From DAIDAN01 sp049303335 (lineage in GTDB: Archaea > Aenigmatarchaeota > Aenigmatarchaeia > Aenigmatarchaeales > DAIDAN01): a stretch of 19,790 bases of DNA. Position numbers and translations under genes: made by a program. Location of the stretch: positions 1-19,790 of the forward strand of contig JBAQNA010000033.1 in the NCBI GenBank assembly GCA_049303335.1. The letters run 5' to 3'. The notes beneath the pieces are model-generated. The model was not told where the DNA came from, searched no databases, and saw only the letters and a list, made by a program, of their open reading frames with translations. Positions within the stretch are counted from its first letter, which is position 1. Every line of letters begins with the position of its first letter. This document shows positions 1 to 6,879 of this stretch, one piece after another.

Positions 1-123
1 GGTTCTGCCGTCAACGGCAGAACATTTGCAACGCAGAAGAATGAATTGATGTTTCGTGTTTTGGCTTACAACTTCAGCAGGATTGCATCATTTATTTTGC
101 TTTTGACTGAGGAATTCTACTGA
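1..123 (+). pseudogene. C-terminal fragment of a probable transposase (cut by window edge)
   Basis: Frame 1 is open from the first base to a TGA at 121-123 and encodes 40 residues with no proper start in the window. It contains GRTFATQKNELMFRVLAYNF, which fits the C-terminal end common to IS4/IS5-like DDE transposases (pattern S/T-R-x-F-x-x-Q-x-N-E-x-x-x-[KR]-V-L-A-[YH]-N). It may be an intact gene that starts upstream or a remnant; the catalytic part would lie outside the window. A perfect 9-bp inverted repeat (2-10 with 15-23, loop TCAA) falls inside this coding stretch. No terminal inverted repeat of an insertion sequence could be paired because the other end is not visible. Confidence 0.5.
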
Positions 124-176
124 GCCAATTTCTTGGAATAATATTTAAGACAGGCAATTCAATTATGGCAAAATTA

Positions 177-190
177 ACTATAAATATTAG
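177..190 (+). promoter_or_regulatory. Possible TATA box for the RPA-like gene
   Basis: An A/T-rich block containing ATAAATATT lies about 70 nt before the ATG at 256. A second candidate, TAATATTTAAG, sits at 136-146. Translation signal: GGTG at 247-250 with 5 nt spacing to ATG, the same style as the clear radA site. The 124-255 gap holds no other gene I can support. Confidence 0.35.
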
Positions 191-255
191 TTCTCCCAAA
201 AAGTCTCTACTCGCACAACTGGAAGTAACTGCGGATAATCCGCGTCGGTGTTTTT

Positions 256-1230
256 ATGAACCTTGATCAGATAGTCGAGAAGATTATTTCTGTTACGCAG
301 CAGACGAAGGAGGACGTCAACAAGAAAATTCTTGAAAAGCAGCGCGAGCTGTCAATGCTTATCTCGATAGAGGGCGCCGCTTATATTATTGCAAAGGAAC
401 TTGGCCTGGATCTGATTGAAAAGACATCGCACAAGCTGCAAATTAAAAACATGATGGCTGGAATGCGGAGTCTCACAATTGCCGCCACGGTTGCAAAAAT
501 CTTTCCTTTAAGGGAGTTCGAAAGAAACGGGAAGAAAAGCAAGGTTGCAAGCATTATACTCGGCGACGAAACCGGAACAACCAGACTCTCGCTCTGGGAC
601 GAGCAGACCGACCTGCTGCAGCAGATAAAAGAAAACACGGTCATAGAAATAAAGGGCGGCTACACGCGCGAGGATAATTTCGGGGGCGTGGAAATAAGGC
701 TCGGGAGACAGGGGACGATAAAACAGCTTGAGCAGGCGCCGCTGAAGATCGAGATAAAGAAGGCTGACATTAGCATTTCAAAAATCAGGGAAGGTGGAAC
801 TTACGACGTGAGGGCCGCGCTTTTGCACGTTTTTGACTCAAGCCCTTTTTACGAGGTTTGCCCGCAGTGCGGCTCAAGGATAAAGATGCCGGAGTTCAAG
901 TGCGCGGAGCACGGCGAGGTAAGGCCCGCGTACGCGATGGTTGTCTCGGGCGTGATAGACGACGGCACCGCGAACATGAGGATTGTTTTTTTCCGCGACT
1001 CTGCCGAAAAGGTTCTCGGGATGAAAACGCTTGACGCGCTCGCGAAAAAGGCAACGCTTTTCGAGTCTCTTGAAAATCTCGGAAGGGAATTCGTGTTTTC
1101 AGGCCGCGTGCGCAAGAACCAATTGTTTGAAAGATTGGAATTCATAACAAGCGACTTCCGGCAGATAAATCCCGCGGACGAGGCGAAAAAACTTTTGAAA
1201 GAATTTGAAGCCGCGCCGGCGGCTATATAG
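256..1230 (+). CDS. RPA-like single-stranded DNA-binding protein, OB folds plus zinc knuckle
   Basis: 324 residues. Residues 1-60 form a helical N-terminal region like the DUF2240-type domain found before OB folds in some archaeal proteins. A first OB fold spans about 72-155 (VASIILGDETGTTRLSLWDE is the typical strand pair). A second OB-like region spans about 180-300 and is interrupted by a zinc knuckle: C202, C205, C216 and H219 (CPQCGS...CAEHG). This order is that of archaeal replication protein A relatives (COG1599 type), which coat single-stranded DNA in replication and repair. The gene precedes a phosphatase by 30 nt and lies close to radA in the same direction, which fits a recombination role. 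The start at 256 is chosen for the GGTG site just upstream. Family is confident; DNA-binding function is inferred. Confidence 0.85.
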   Translation: MNLDQIVEKIISVTQQTKEDVNKKILEKQRELSMLISIEGAAYIIAKELGLDLIEKTSHKLQIKNMMAGMRSLTIAATVAKIFPLREFERNGKKSKVASIILGDETGTTRLSLWDEQTDLLQQIKENTVIEIKGGYTREDNFGGVEIRLGRQGTIKQLEQAPLKIEIKKADISISKIREGGTYDVRAALLHVFDSSPFYEVCPQCGSRIKMPEFKCAEHGEVRPAYAMVVSGVIDDGTANMRIVFFRDSAEKVLGMKTLDALAKKATLFESLENLGREFVFSGRVRKNQLFERLEFITSDFRQINPADEAKKLLKEFEAAPAAI

Positions 1231-1260
1231 TAAACTGTAAAAATTGGAAAGAATGAGAAA

Positions 1261-1806
1261 ATGATTACCATAATTTTTGAAGCGCACGGCACCACGGTTG
1301 ACAACGAAACGCATCGCGCTTCGGGGCATTTCGATGCTGAACTGTCGGAATTGGGAATTAAACAGGCAAAAGAGTTGGGCGAGCGCTATTCGAAAGAAAA
1401 TTTTGACGCCGTCTTTTGCTCGGACTTGCAGAGGTCGTTCAGGACGGCGGAAATAGCCTTCGCGGGAAGGAATTTCAAAATAATAAAAGATTCAAGATTG
1501 AGGGAATGTGATTACGGGGATTTGACAAGGCAGCCAAACGAAAAGGTTGATGATGAAAAATCGAAGCATATTGAAAAGTCTTTTCCGAACGGCGAGAGTT
1601 ATGAGCAGACTGCGAAAAGAATGAAATCTTTTTTGCAAGACCTGCTGAAAAATTATAAAGGCAAGAAAGTATTGATAATTGGTCATCGCGCAACGCAATA
1701 TGGTTTGGAGCGATGGATTAAAGGAGTTTCGCTGAAAGACGCGATTTCCGCAAAATGGAAATGGCAGCCAGGCTGGAAATATGAACTGGAAAAACTGAAG
1801 GAATAA
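1261..1806 (+). CDS. Histidine phosphatase superfamily protein with altered RHG motif
   Basis: 181 residues with the outline of the phosphoglycerate mutase/histidine phosphatase superfamily: nucleophile region FEAHGTT (H9), LSELGIKQAKELGERY, then SDLQRSFRTAEI (R58), LRECDYGDL (E82) and IIGHRA (H142). The usual RHG is AHG here: the first conserved arginine, which helps hold the phosphate, is A8. The other catalytic positions (H9, R58, E82, H142) remain, so activity may be retained with changed specificity. Substrate cannot be told. It follows the RPA-like gene by 30 nt, so co-transcription is plausible. The ATG at 1261 is the only start that keeps strand 1 intact. Confidence 0.85.
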   Translation: MITIIFEAHGTTVDNETHRASGHFDAELSELGIKQAKELGERYSKENFDAVFCSDLQRSFRTAEIAFAGRNFKIIKDSRLRECDYGDLTRQPNEKVDDEKSKHIEKSFPNGESYEQTAKRMKSFLQDLLKNYKGKKVLIIGHRATQYGLERWIKGVSLKDAISAKWKWQPGWKYELEKLKE

Positions 1807-1881
1807 AATACTAAAATATTACGAAGTTTCATTTTTCAAAAATATAGAAGCAAAAAAATCCGTTTCTAAAAAGGTGATTTT

Positions 1882-2856
1882 ATGGGAGTTGACAAGGAGA
1901 TAGAGAAAAGAAAAAAAATCGAGAGCGTCGCTGACCTGCCGGGAGTAGGCGAAAAAACCGCCGAGAAGATGAAAGAAGCGGGCTATGTTGACCTGATGTC
2001 CGTTGCCGCCGCTTCGCCGGGAGAACTTGCGGACGCCGCGGAGATTGGCGAGCCCACGGCTGAGAAAATAATCGAGGGCGCGCGCAAGGCAATGGAGATG
2101 GGATTTGAAACCGCAAACAAGGTGATGGAGCGCAGGGAACTGGTCGGGAAAATCTCCACGGGCTCGGTAAGCCTTAACTCGCTTTTGGGTGGCGGCGTCG
2201 AAACGCAGGCGACAACGGAGTTTCACGGCGGGTTCGGCTCGAGCAAGACGCAGATAGCGCACCAGCTTGCGGTTAACGTGCAGCTTCCGAAAGAGAAAGG
2301 CGGGCTTGAAGGCAACTGCATGTTCATCGACACGGAAGCGACGTTCAGGCCGGAAAGGATAAAACAGATGGCTGAAGCTTTGGGGCTTGACGCGATGCAG
2401 ACTCTGGAGAACATTCTCGTGGCGCGCGCATACAACTCCGACCACCAGATGATTCTCGCGGAGAAGGCCGCGGAAATGATAAAAGAAAAAAATATAAAAC
2501 TGCTCGTAGTGGATTCCGTGACAGCGCAGTTCCGCGCTGACTTCACGGGAAGGGGCGAGCTTGCCCCGCGGCAGCAAAAGCTGAACAGACATTTGCATAC
2601 ATTGCAGAAATTGGCGGACGTCTACAACATCGCAATCTATATGACAAACCAGGTGATGTCAAGGCCTGACGTGATGTTCGGCGACCCGACCGTGCCAATT
2701 GGCGGGCATATAATGGGACACTTCTCAACCTACAGGGTTTACGTCAGAAAGAGCAAGGGCGAGACAAGGGTCGCAAGATTGATAGACAGTCCGCACCTGC
2801 CGGAAGGCGAGGTAGTGTTCGCGATAAGGACCGAAGGAGTCAGGGATATCGAGTGA
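1882..2856 (+). CDS. radA: DNA repair and recombination protein RadA
   Basis: 324 residues, the normal archaeal RadA length. A helix-hairpin-helix N-terminal domain (about 15-70, LPGVGEKTAEKM) is followed by the polymerisation segment FETANKVMERRE (75-86) and the RecA-type ATPase core. Walker A is GGFGSSKTQ (116-124), Walker B is LLVVDSVTAQFRAD (207-220), and the C-terminal PIGGHIMGHFSTYRVYVRK stretch is the conserved L2/after-L2 region. RadA forms ATP-dependent filaments on single-stranded DNA and performs strand exchange. The start is fixed by GGTGATTTTATG. Odd point: Walker A has serine at 121, where GxxxxGK[ST] has glycine, and glycine at 117, where most relatives have glutamate. A T-rich stretch after the stop probably ends transcription. 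Confidence 0.97.
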   Translation: MGVDKEIEKRKKIESVADLPGVGEKTAEKMKEAGYVDLMSVAAASPGELADAAEIGEPTAEKIIEGARKAMEMGFETANKVMERRELVGKISTGSVSLNSLLGGGVETQATTEFHGGFGSSKTQIAHQLAVNVQLPKEKGGLEGNCMFIDTEATFRPERIKQMAEALGLDAMQTLENILVARAYNSDHQMILAEKAAEMIKEKNIKLLVVDSVTAQFRADFTGRGELAPRQQKLNRHLHTLQKLADVYNIAIYMTNQVMSRPDVMFGDPTVPIGGHIMGHFSTYRVYVRKSKGETRVARLIDSPHLPEGEVVFAIRTEGVRDIE

Positions 2857-2865
2857 TGTCCCGGC

Positions 2866-2878
2866 TTTTTTATTTTTT
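2866..2878 (+). terminator. T-tract terminator after radA
   Basis: Six T, one A, six T directly after the radA stop, within the 20-bp gap to the convergent gene on the other strand. Archaeal RNA polymerase commonly terminates at such T runs without a hairpin. Confidence 0.55.
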
Positions 2879-3149
2879 AGAGTGATTTGTATACTTCCTG
2901 CCGCGAGTTCAGCATCATGCCGAGCATTGATTTGTAAAATGTGTTTGCGGGATTTTTTGCATCAATACTCGCTACATAGTCGCTTAAGATTTTCTGGCTC
3001 TTCGCGTATGTTTTCGCCGCAGTAAACTTTTTAACAGCATCATTTAATCTGTCTATGTCGTCTTTCGAGATTTCTGGAAAAGTCTTCATTTCTGCAGAAT
3101 TTAGAAAAGGAACTAAAACATTATGTCCACAAATACAGACTTCTTTCAT
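2877..3149 (-). CDS. Small hypothetical protein, unknown family
   Basis: 90 residues from the ATG at 3149. The frame is open a little further up to a TTG at 3170, but ATG 3149 has GTGA 4 nt upstream in a layout like other starts in this window. I do not recognise the family. The protein has an N-terminal CICG, a central basic helical part (DDIDRLNDAVKKFTAAKTYAK) and a C-terminal helix. The GTGA overlaps the TGA stop of the small frame upstream (3154-3156), which suggests translational coupling, or one gene split by a frameshift. Confidence 0.5.
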   Translation of the reverse strand: MKEVCICGHNVLVPFLNSAEMKTFPEISKDDIDRLNDAVKKFTAAKTYAKSQKILSDYVASIDAKNPANTFYKSMLGMMLNSRQEVYKSL

Positions 3150-3153
3150 AATC

Positions 3154-3276
3154 TCACACAACGTTTTCAAGCAGTATTATCTCGCTGAGTTTATCGTAAA
3201 CTTCTAACGGATGCTCATCATTTGGATGGTCTCTCTTTCTTGTCAAGTCGGCGGGAGTAAGCCCTAGCTCTTTCAT
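3154..3276 (-). CDS. Very small possible protein upstream of and coupled to the next gene
   Basis: An ATG at 3276 opens a 40-residue frame (begins MKELGLTPADLTRKRDH, ends LSEIILLENVV). Codon use looks coding. The frame is also open back to a GTG at 3327 and is in phase with the PRC-barrel stop at 3349-3351. It ends 4 nt before the ATG of the downstream 90-residue gene and could be the front part of that gene separated by a frameshift. A TATA-like stretch (GATATATAAATAATTC) lies just upstream of the ATG and could instead be a promoter for the downstream gene. Confidence 0.3.
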   Translation of the reverse strand: MKELGLTPADLTRKRDHPNDEHPLEVYDKLSEIILLENVV

Positions 3277-3348
3277 AGAATTATTTATATATCCCACTAT
3301 TATGCAATTCGATGAAATTTCTACCACCGTCTTTTGAAAGCTCCGATT

Positions 3349-3612
3349 TCAGATTATGTCCTTCTCCGCTATGATTATGAAATCGCCGACGCTGCGCACC
3401 GCGGAAAACGGGATGAGAACCTGGCCCTTGTCGTTCTGGGAAAGCTGCAAGTCCTGAACGTGCTTCGTGGGCTCGACCATCACTATGTTCATCAGTTCCC
3501 CGGATTCGGTGATAAAAGAAACGTCACCGACGATTCCGAACTTCCTGCCCGTCTCCTCGGAAACCACAACCTTTCCTATCAAATCGCGACCGCGAACCTT
3601 TTGTTCTGCCAT
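3349..3612 (-). CDS. PRC-barrel domain protein
   Basis: 87 residues from the ATG at 3612. The start is set by GGGGTGAAATTTATG; the GTG nine bases further up is part of the ribosome site. The pattern VRGRDLIGKVVVSEETGRKFGIVGDV, then a loop, then MNIVMVEP and a final IPFSAVRSVGDFIII, is the small beta-barrel of the PRC family. Archaeal stand-alone PRC-barrel proteins are linked to RNA metabolism and to the CdvA/CetZ division machinery, but nothing here picks a role. It lies upstream of the two small genes in the same direction. Confidence 0.8.
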   Translation of the reverse strand: MAEQKVRGRDLIGKVVVSEETGRKFGIVGDVSFITESGELMNIVMVEPTKHVQDLQLSQNDKGQVLIPFSAVRSVGDFIIIAEKDII

Positions 3613-3659
3613 AAATTTCACCCCGAATTATCAAGAATCATTAAAGTTATATTGAAATA

Positions 3660-4238
3660 TCAAATATTTAAGTCTGACGCTTTCTCGTTTTTCAGTATTC
3701 TTCTGACGAGCGCAACAGTCTTTTTCTCAAGCTCCCGCTTTCCCGGCCTGCTTGATATGCGGTACTTCGCCTTTTTCAGCAGCTTTCCGAGCCCCTCGTT
3801 CAGCTCCCGCATGTCGCGCTCCCGCAGATATTTCTCGCTTTCGCCGCTAAACCGCCTTCTTAGCATCTCCCTCCTGTATCTGACAGCGGAAGGAGCGGCA
3901 ACGGCTATCAATACAACATTCCCTATTTTTTCAAGCATTCTTATTTCTTCGGGAGCAAAAAATCCCCCCACCACAAGGATTCTCCTGTCGCACGCGCGCA
4001 TCTTTTTCGCCATTCTTTCTATTATCAGGTTTTCCCGCCCCGCATGAAACCATTCCGCGATTTTCCTGTCGTTCTCCTTTGTATAGCGCAGCTCCCTTCG
4101 CCTCACTTCCTCCCTTATCACGTTTCCCGACTCAAAGGAGCATGCGGAAAAATTCCGCGCTATCATTTTCGCCACGGTGCTTTTTCCAGCGCCCGGCAGG
4201 CCGATTATGCAAAGAATAAGCTTTTTCTGCTTCTTCAT
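3660..4238 (-). CDS. UPF0200 family P-loop nucleotide kinase-like protein
   Basis: 192 residues. Walker A is IGLPGAGKST (12-21), followed by SGNVIREEVRRREL, the lid-like basic region, ILVVGGFFAPEEI, VVLIAVAAPSAVRYRRE, and the family mark YLRERDMRELNEGLGKLLKKAKYRI. This order matches archaeal UPF0200 proteins, which resemble dephospho-CoA and adenylate kinases but whose substrate is not settled. The usual D-G in the second strand is G-G here. No ribosome site is seen at ATG 4238. A TATA-like TTATATAAAAAG about 40 nt upstream suggests a short leader. Confidence 0.75.
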   Translation of the reverse strand: MKKQKKLILCIIGLPGAGKSTVAKMIARNFSACSFESGNVIREEVRRRELRYTKENDRKIAEWFHAGRENLIIERMAKKMRACDRRILVVGGFFAPEEIRMLEKIGNVVLIAVAAPSAVRYRREMLRRRFSGESEKYLRERDMRELNEGLGKLLKKAKYRISSRPGKRELEKKTVALVRRILKNEKASDLNI

Positions 4239-4356
4239 GAATTGTTTTTATTCGGGGTTAAAGAATTCTTTTTATATAATTTGAAATATATATTTGAGAA
4301 TATAATTAAATATTGCAAGGAGAAGATATTACCAAGAGGAAAACATATGCGCCCGG

Positions 4357-5448
4357 TCAGCTCTCCACCATCAGCGTCTTCGTCTTCGGAGTGAGCGAGT
4401 ACATGAAAGCCTTCCCGCGGGATTCGCGCTGCGCAAGGCCCTCGTCCATCAGCCTTTTCAGTATGTTGTTTATCGAGCGTATAGCGTGCTCCTTGCTCTT
4501 GTAATCCCCGCCAAGATGCTCAGCCAGGTCGGAAGGCGTGAGCCAGGTCTTCTGCAGGAGCGCGTCAAGAATTTTTTTCTGCTTCTGCGGCAGGTCTGAC
4601 AAACTCTGGACAGGCTGCTGCACCGCTGAGACGGGCTCCTCCTTTATTTCCTTGTAGCCGCTGATGTCCTTTTCGTCAATGGCATTCTTCCCGTTTTCAA
4701 TCGCGTCGTTCACGAGCCTGTCGCACAGCTTCAGGATTTCGCGCGGGAACCCGCCGGTCTTCCTGAAGATTTCGCGGATCGCGTCATCGGTAAACGGCTT
4801 TATTCCCGAGCCGCCCTCGCTTTCAATCCTCTTTTTTATGAGTTCTGTCGTTTCGGATTCCGAAAGCGCGGCGAGCTTTATGCGCGAGGTGATGCGCTGG
4901 TCGAACGTTTCCAGCGTGTGCCTTATCTTGTCTTCGAGCGCGGGCAGCCCCGCAAGAATAAGGGAAACGTTGTCTACCTGATCCACAATCACGCGCAGCC
5001 ACTCGAGGACTTCCTTGTTAGTCTCGTGCGACTCGTCAAGCATTATGAGAACCTGTCTCCCTTTCAGGCGCCCGTTGACAAAAGCGTCAATGTTGTAAAG
5101 TGTTGGCTTGCGACCGAGAATCTTTTCAAAAAATGACAGCGGAAAATAATCGAGAAAAATCTGGATGAACTCCTCCGGCTTTGCGGGGGGCTTCGTTATA
5201 TAAAGCGTTTTCACAGGATTGTTCGCCTCTATCCATTTCATCATGGAAGTCTTGCCCGCGCCGGTCGGGCCGGTAACGAGCGCTATCTTGTGACGCTCGG
5301 AAATGTGGCGCATCGCCGCATCTATTTGCGCTTCGTAGCCTACAAAAATACCGGAGTTAATGCACAAGGTGAACGGGTTGCCCTTCCATCCGGATTCGGA
5401 AAACCATTTCTCCCTTTTTGATTCCTGTTCCTTCAAATCGCTGGGCAT
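4357..5448 (-). CDS. AAA+ ATPase with C-terminal winged helix (ExeA/Orc1-Cdc6-like)
   Basis: 363 residues from the ATG at 5448. N-terminal NPFTLCINSGIFVGYEAQI, Walker A GPTGAGKTS (60-68), Walker B QVLIMLDESHE (132-142), sensor stretch VSLILAGLP (161-169) and an arginine-rich QRITSRIKL (184-192). Then a helical lid with GGFPREILKLCDRL, and a winged helix at about 285-353. The layout fits ATPases of the ExeA/TniB/Orc1-Cdc6 group; whether it acts on DNA replication, transposition or membrane machinery cannot be decided. The frame stays open 35 codons further upstream, but that extension is encoded by the repeats at 5483-5603 and is rich in K/R/F. ATG 5448 has AGG upstream and begins the conserved part, so I chose it. 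Confidence 0.8.
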   Translation of the reverse strand: MPSDLKEQESKREKWFSESGWKGNPFTLCINSGIFVGYEAQIDAAMRHISERHKIALVTGPTGAGKTSMMKWIEANNPVKTLYITKPPAKPEEFIQIFLDYFPLSFFEKILGRKPTLYNIDAFVNGRLKGRQVLIMLDESHETNKEVLEWLRVIVDQVDNVSLILAGLPALEDKIRHTLETFDQRITSRIKLAALSESETTELIKKRIESEGGSGIKPFTDDAIREIFRKTGGFPREILKLCDRLVNDAIENGKNAIDEKDISGYKEIKEEPVSAVQQPVQSLSDLPQKQKKILDALLQKTWLTPSDLAEHLGGDYKSKEHAIRSINNILKRLMDEGLAQRESRGKAFMYSLTPKTKTLMVES

Positions 5449-5482
5449 AGAAAAACCTATAGATATTATTTCCTTTCTTTTT

Positions 5483-5531
5483 GCACGGAAACTTCGTTTC
5501 CGGCTACGCCGAAAATCATTGATTTTCGTGC
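5483..5531 (+). repeat. Cloverleaf repeat, copy 1
   Basis: Closing stem GCAC/GTGC. Arm 1 is GGAAAC-ttc-GTTTCC, arm 2 GGC-tac-GCC, arm 3 GAAAATCA-t-TGATTTTC. The three arms abut with no unpaired base between them. 49 nt. Confidence 0.85.
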
Positions 5532-5549
5532 GCCTCAAGGTTTTCTTTG

Positions 5550-5603
5550 GCACGAAAAACCTTTTGGTTTTTCGGCTCCGCCGAAAAGCGGAGCTTTTCG
5601 TGC
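5550..5603 (+). repeat. Cloverleaf repeat, copy 2
   Basis: Closing stem GCAC/GTGC. Arm 1 is GAAAAACC-tttt-GGTTTTTC, arm 2 GGC-tcc-GCC, arm 3 GAAAAGC-gga-GCTTTTC. 54 nt. It occupies the loop of another hairpin (5536-5621). Confidence 0.85.
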
Positions 5604-5699
5604 GCGGGAAAGAAAAGCTTGTTCACGTGAACTAATATTGTAATTTATCTATTTAAAACTTCAGTTCCGCGTTTTTTGCGTGAATAGAAAGTGAAATAA

Positions 5700-5801
5700 T
5701 TACATGTTTCTGGCTCTATAGAAATCCGCATTATCGAGTGTATTGAAATCAGTAACGCCGATAACAGCGTCCGTGTCAAACGGCTTTAATGGCCGTTCTG
5801 A
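5700..5801 (-). pseudogene. Possible coding remnant
   Basis: On the minus strand 33 codons are open between stops at 5804-5802 and 5702-5700, with no ATG at the front. The translation (ending DNADFYRARNM) and the third-position G/C pattern look coding, but I cannot assign a family. It lies in the otherwise empty stretch between nrdG and the composite repeat. Two short inverted repeats are nearby: AACGGC with GCCGTT around 5779-5797, and AGTCCT with AGGATT around 5813-5829. It may be chance. Confidence 0.2.
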
Positions 5802-5830
5802 TTATGAAATACAGTCCTATTGCAGGATTT

Positions 5831-6562
5831 CTACAGAGCTGTATTTTTTATTGTTTCCTCGCCTTTTTCACGCGTCTTTATTTTCACTGTCCTGTTTTTG
5901 AAAAGCTTCGCTATCTCAAGAAGTTGTTCACGTGAAACACTGCCTTCGATATTTCCAAGCGTTCCCTTGTCAGCCCAGAACTGCTCAAGCACGAAAATCT
6001 TTGCATCTTTAACATCCTGCGCCAGCTGCCCCATAAGTTCCAGATTCACGCCTGGCACGACCGGACACCTTAGTTCGTAATCTATGCCGGAGCCGATTAA
6101 AAAATCGAAAGTTTCTTTTATCTTTTTTACCGCGTTTTCATCCAAGTTCACGCCTGCGGATTTGAAGTATTGGTTGAACGGAGCCTTGACATCCATTGCA
6201 ACAAAATCAACCAGCCGCTGTGCGACAATTTTTTTTACAATATCCGGATTAGTTCCGTTGGTGTCAATCTTGACAAGCAGCCCCGTCTTCTTCAAACCTT
6301 TGCACAGCGTTTCAATATCCTGCAAAGTCGGCTCTCCTCCCGTTATCACGACGGCGTCTATGAAATCCCTAAATCCTGCAATCTTTTTCAATATTTCTTC
6401 CACAGTCATTTCCTTATAGTTCTTTCCAACAACAAGTTCGTAATTGAAGCAGAAAGGGCAGCGGAAGTTGCAGCCGTGCAAAAATATTACCGAGGAAATT
6501 TTTCCGGGATAGTCGAGCGTGGACATGTCGAGGATTCCGCCGACTTTCAGTTTTGATGTCAT
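5831..6562 (-). CDS. nrdG: Anaerobic ribonucleoside-triphosphate reductase activating protein (radical SAM)
   Basis: 243 residues from the ATG at 6562. The radical SAM cysteines are C31, C35 and C38 in HGCNFRCPFCFN, and the SAM-binding ITGGEPTLQ follows. The opening KVGGILDMSTLDYPGK is typical of archaeal NrdG-type activases. It uses a 4Fe-4S cluster and S-adenosylmethionine to make the glycyl radical on NrdD, coded upstream in the same direction. The frame extends to a GTG at 6619, but a TATA box at 6594-6604 would then lie inside the gene; ATG 6562 follows GTGA at a good distance. C-terminal part 145-243 is less conserved. Confidence 0.9.
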   Translation of the reverse strand: MTSKLKVGGILDMSTLDYPGKISSVIFLHGCNFRCPFCFNYELVVGKNYKEMTVEEILKKIAGFRDFIDAVVITGGEPTLQDIETLCKGLKKTGLLVKIDTNGTNPDIVKKIVAQRLVDFVAMDVKAPFNQYFKSAGVNLDENAVKKIKETFDFLIGSGIDYELRCPVVPGVNLELMGQLAQDVKDAKIFVLEQFWADKGTLGNIEGSVSREQLLEIAKLFKNRTVKIKTREKGEETIKNTAL

Positions 6563-6593
6563 TTGATTCACATTAACAAAATTGGAATAGAAA

Positions 6594-6604
6594 GAATAAA
6601 TAGT
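6594..6604 (-). promoter_or_regulatory. TATA box of nrdG
   Basis: Minus-strand ACTATTTATTC centred about 37 nt before the ATG at 6562, giving a leader of roughly 12 nt that contains GTGA. It resembles the ACTATTTAAA boxes of the array at 15611 and 16603. Confidence 0.5.
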
Positions 6605-6626
6605 GCGCACAAACTTCACGCCAGGT

Positions 6627-6875
6627 TCACGCTTTCTGCGCTTTCAGCGCGGCGAGCAGTTCCTCCTTTGAAGGCACTGTTCCCTTGCTTATCACTTCGT
6701 CCCCGACCATTATCGCGGGCACGGAAGCTATCTGGTGCTCGAGCGCGAGAAAAAGATCTTTCTCAATGTCGACATATTCTATCTCTGTTCCCGTCTCTTT
6801 CGCAACCTCCTCGACCAGCGCTTTCGCAGCCGGGCACTTCACGCACGTCTTTGACGTGAACAGGGTTATTTTCAT
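6627..6875 (-). CDS. NrdH-like glutaredoxin/thioredoxin-fold redoxin
   Basis: 82 residues with a thioredoxin fold: LFTSKTCVKCPAAKALVEEVA holds the CxxC pair C11/C14, YVDIEKD is the second strand, and SVPAIMVGDEVISKG has the cis-proline. Length and sequence fit small redoxins of the NrdH/glutaredoxin group. Between nrdD and nrdG, it is the likely electron donor for the class III reductase, in place of formate or a larger thioredoxin; that role is inferred from context. The ATG follows the stop of the upstream gene by 4 nt, so they are probably co-translated. Confidence 0.88.
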   Translation of the reverse strand: MKITLFTSKTCVKCPAAKALVEEVAKETGTEIEYVDIEKDLFLALEHQIASVPAIMVGDEVISKGTVPSKEELLAALKAQKA

Positions 6876-6879
6876 AAGA

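Larger units (their letters stand above)
5467..5632. repeat. Composite hairpin region holding two cloverleaf repeats
   Basis: The stretch reads as a roughly 55-bp hairpin element nearly identical to 7488-7542, but with one cloverleaf repeat placed after its TTTCCTTTCTTTT and another in the loop of its stem. Stem: CAAGGTTTTCTTT (5536-5548) with AAAGAAAAGCTTG (5609-5621). It ends with the perfect palindrome GTTCACGTGAAC (5621-5632). It lies upstream of the AAA+ ATPase gene, and a TATA-like TTTTAAATAGATA on the minus strand near 5655 would put it in that gene's leader RNA. Confidence 0.75.

Noticed and set aside
2..23. Perfect hairpin GTTCTGCCG/CGGCAGAAC at the left edge as a terminator or element end
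   Set aside because: It falls inside the open transposase frame and has no T run; only a single copy is in the window.
1819..2598. Long minus-strand frame (259 codons) opposite radA
   Set aside because: Lies wholly opposite a certain gene; its translation is low-complexity H/R/L/F-rich, as expected from the complement of a coding strand.
3334..4047. Plus-strand frame opposite the PRC-barrel and UPF0200 genes
   Set aside because: Spans two genes with good motifs on the other strand; serine/phenylalanine-rich shadow.
5449..5553. 35-codon N-terminal extension of the AAA+ ATPase
   Set aside because: Encoded by the cloverleaf repeats; ATG 5448 with its own upstream signal begins the conserved protein.
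5467..5632. CRISPR array
   Set aside because: Only two adjacent repeats with differing sequence and a 16-nt spacer that belongs to an outer hairpin; no cas genes.
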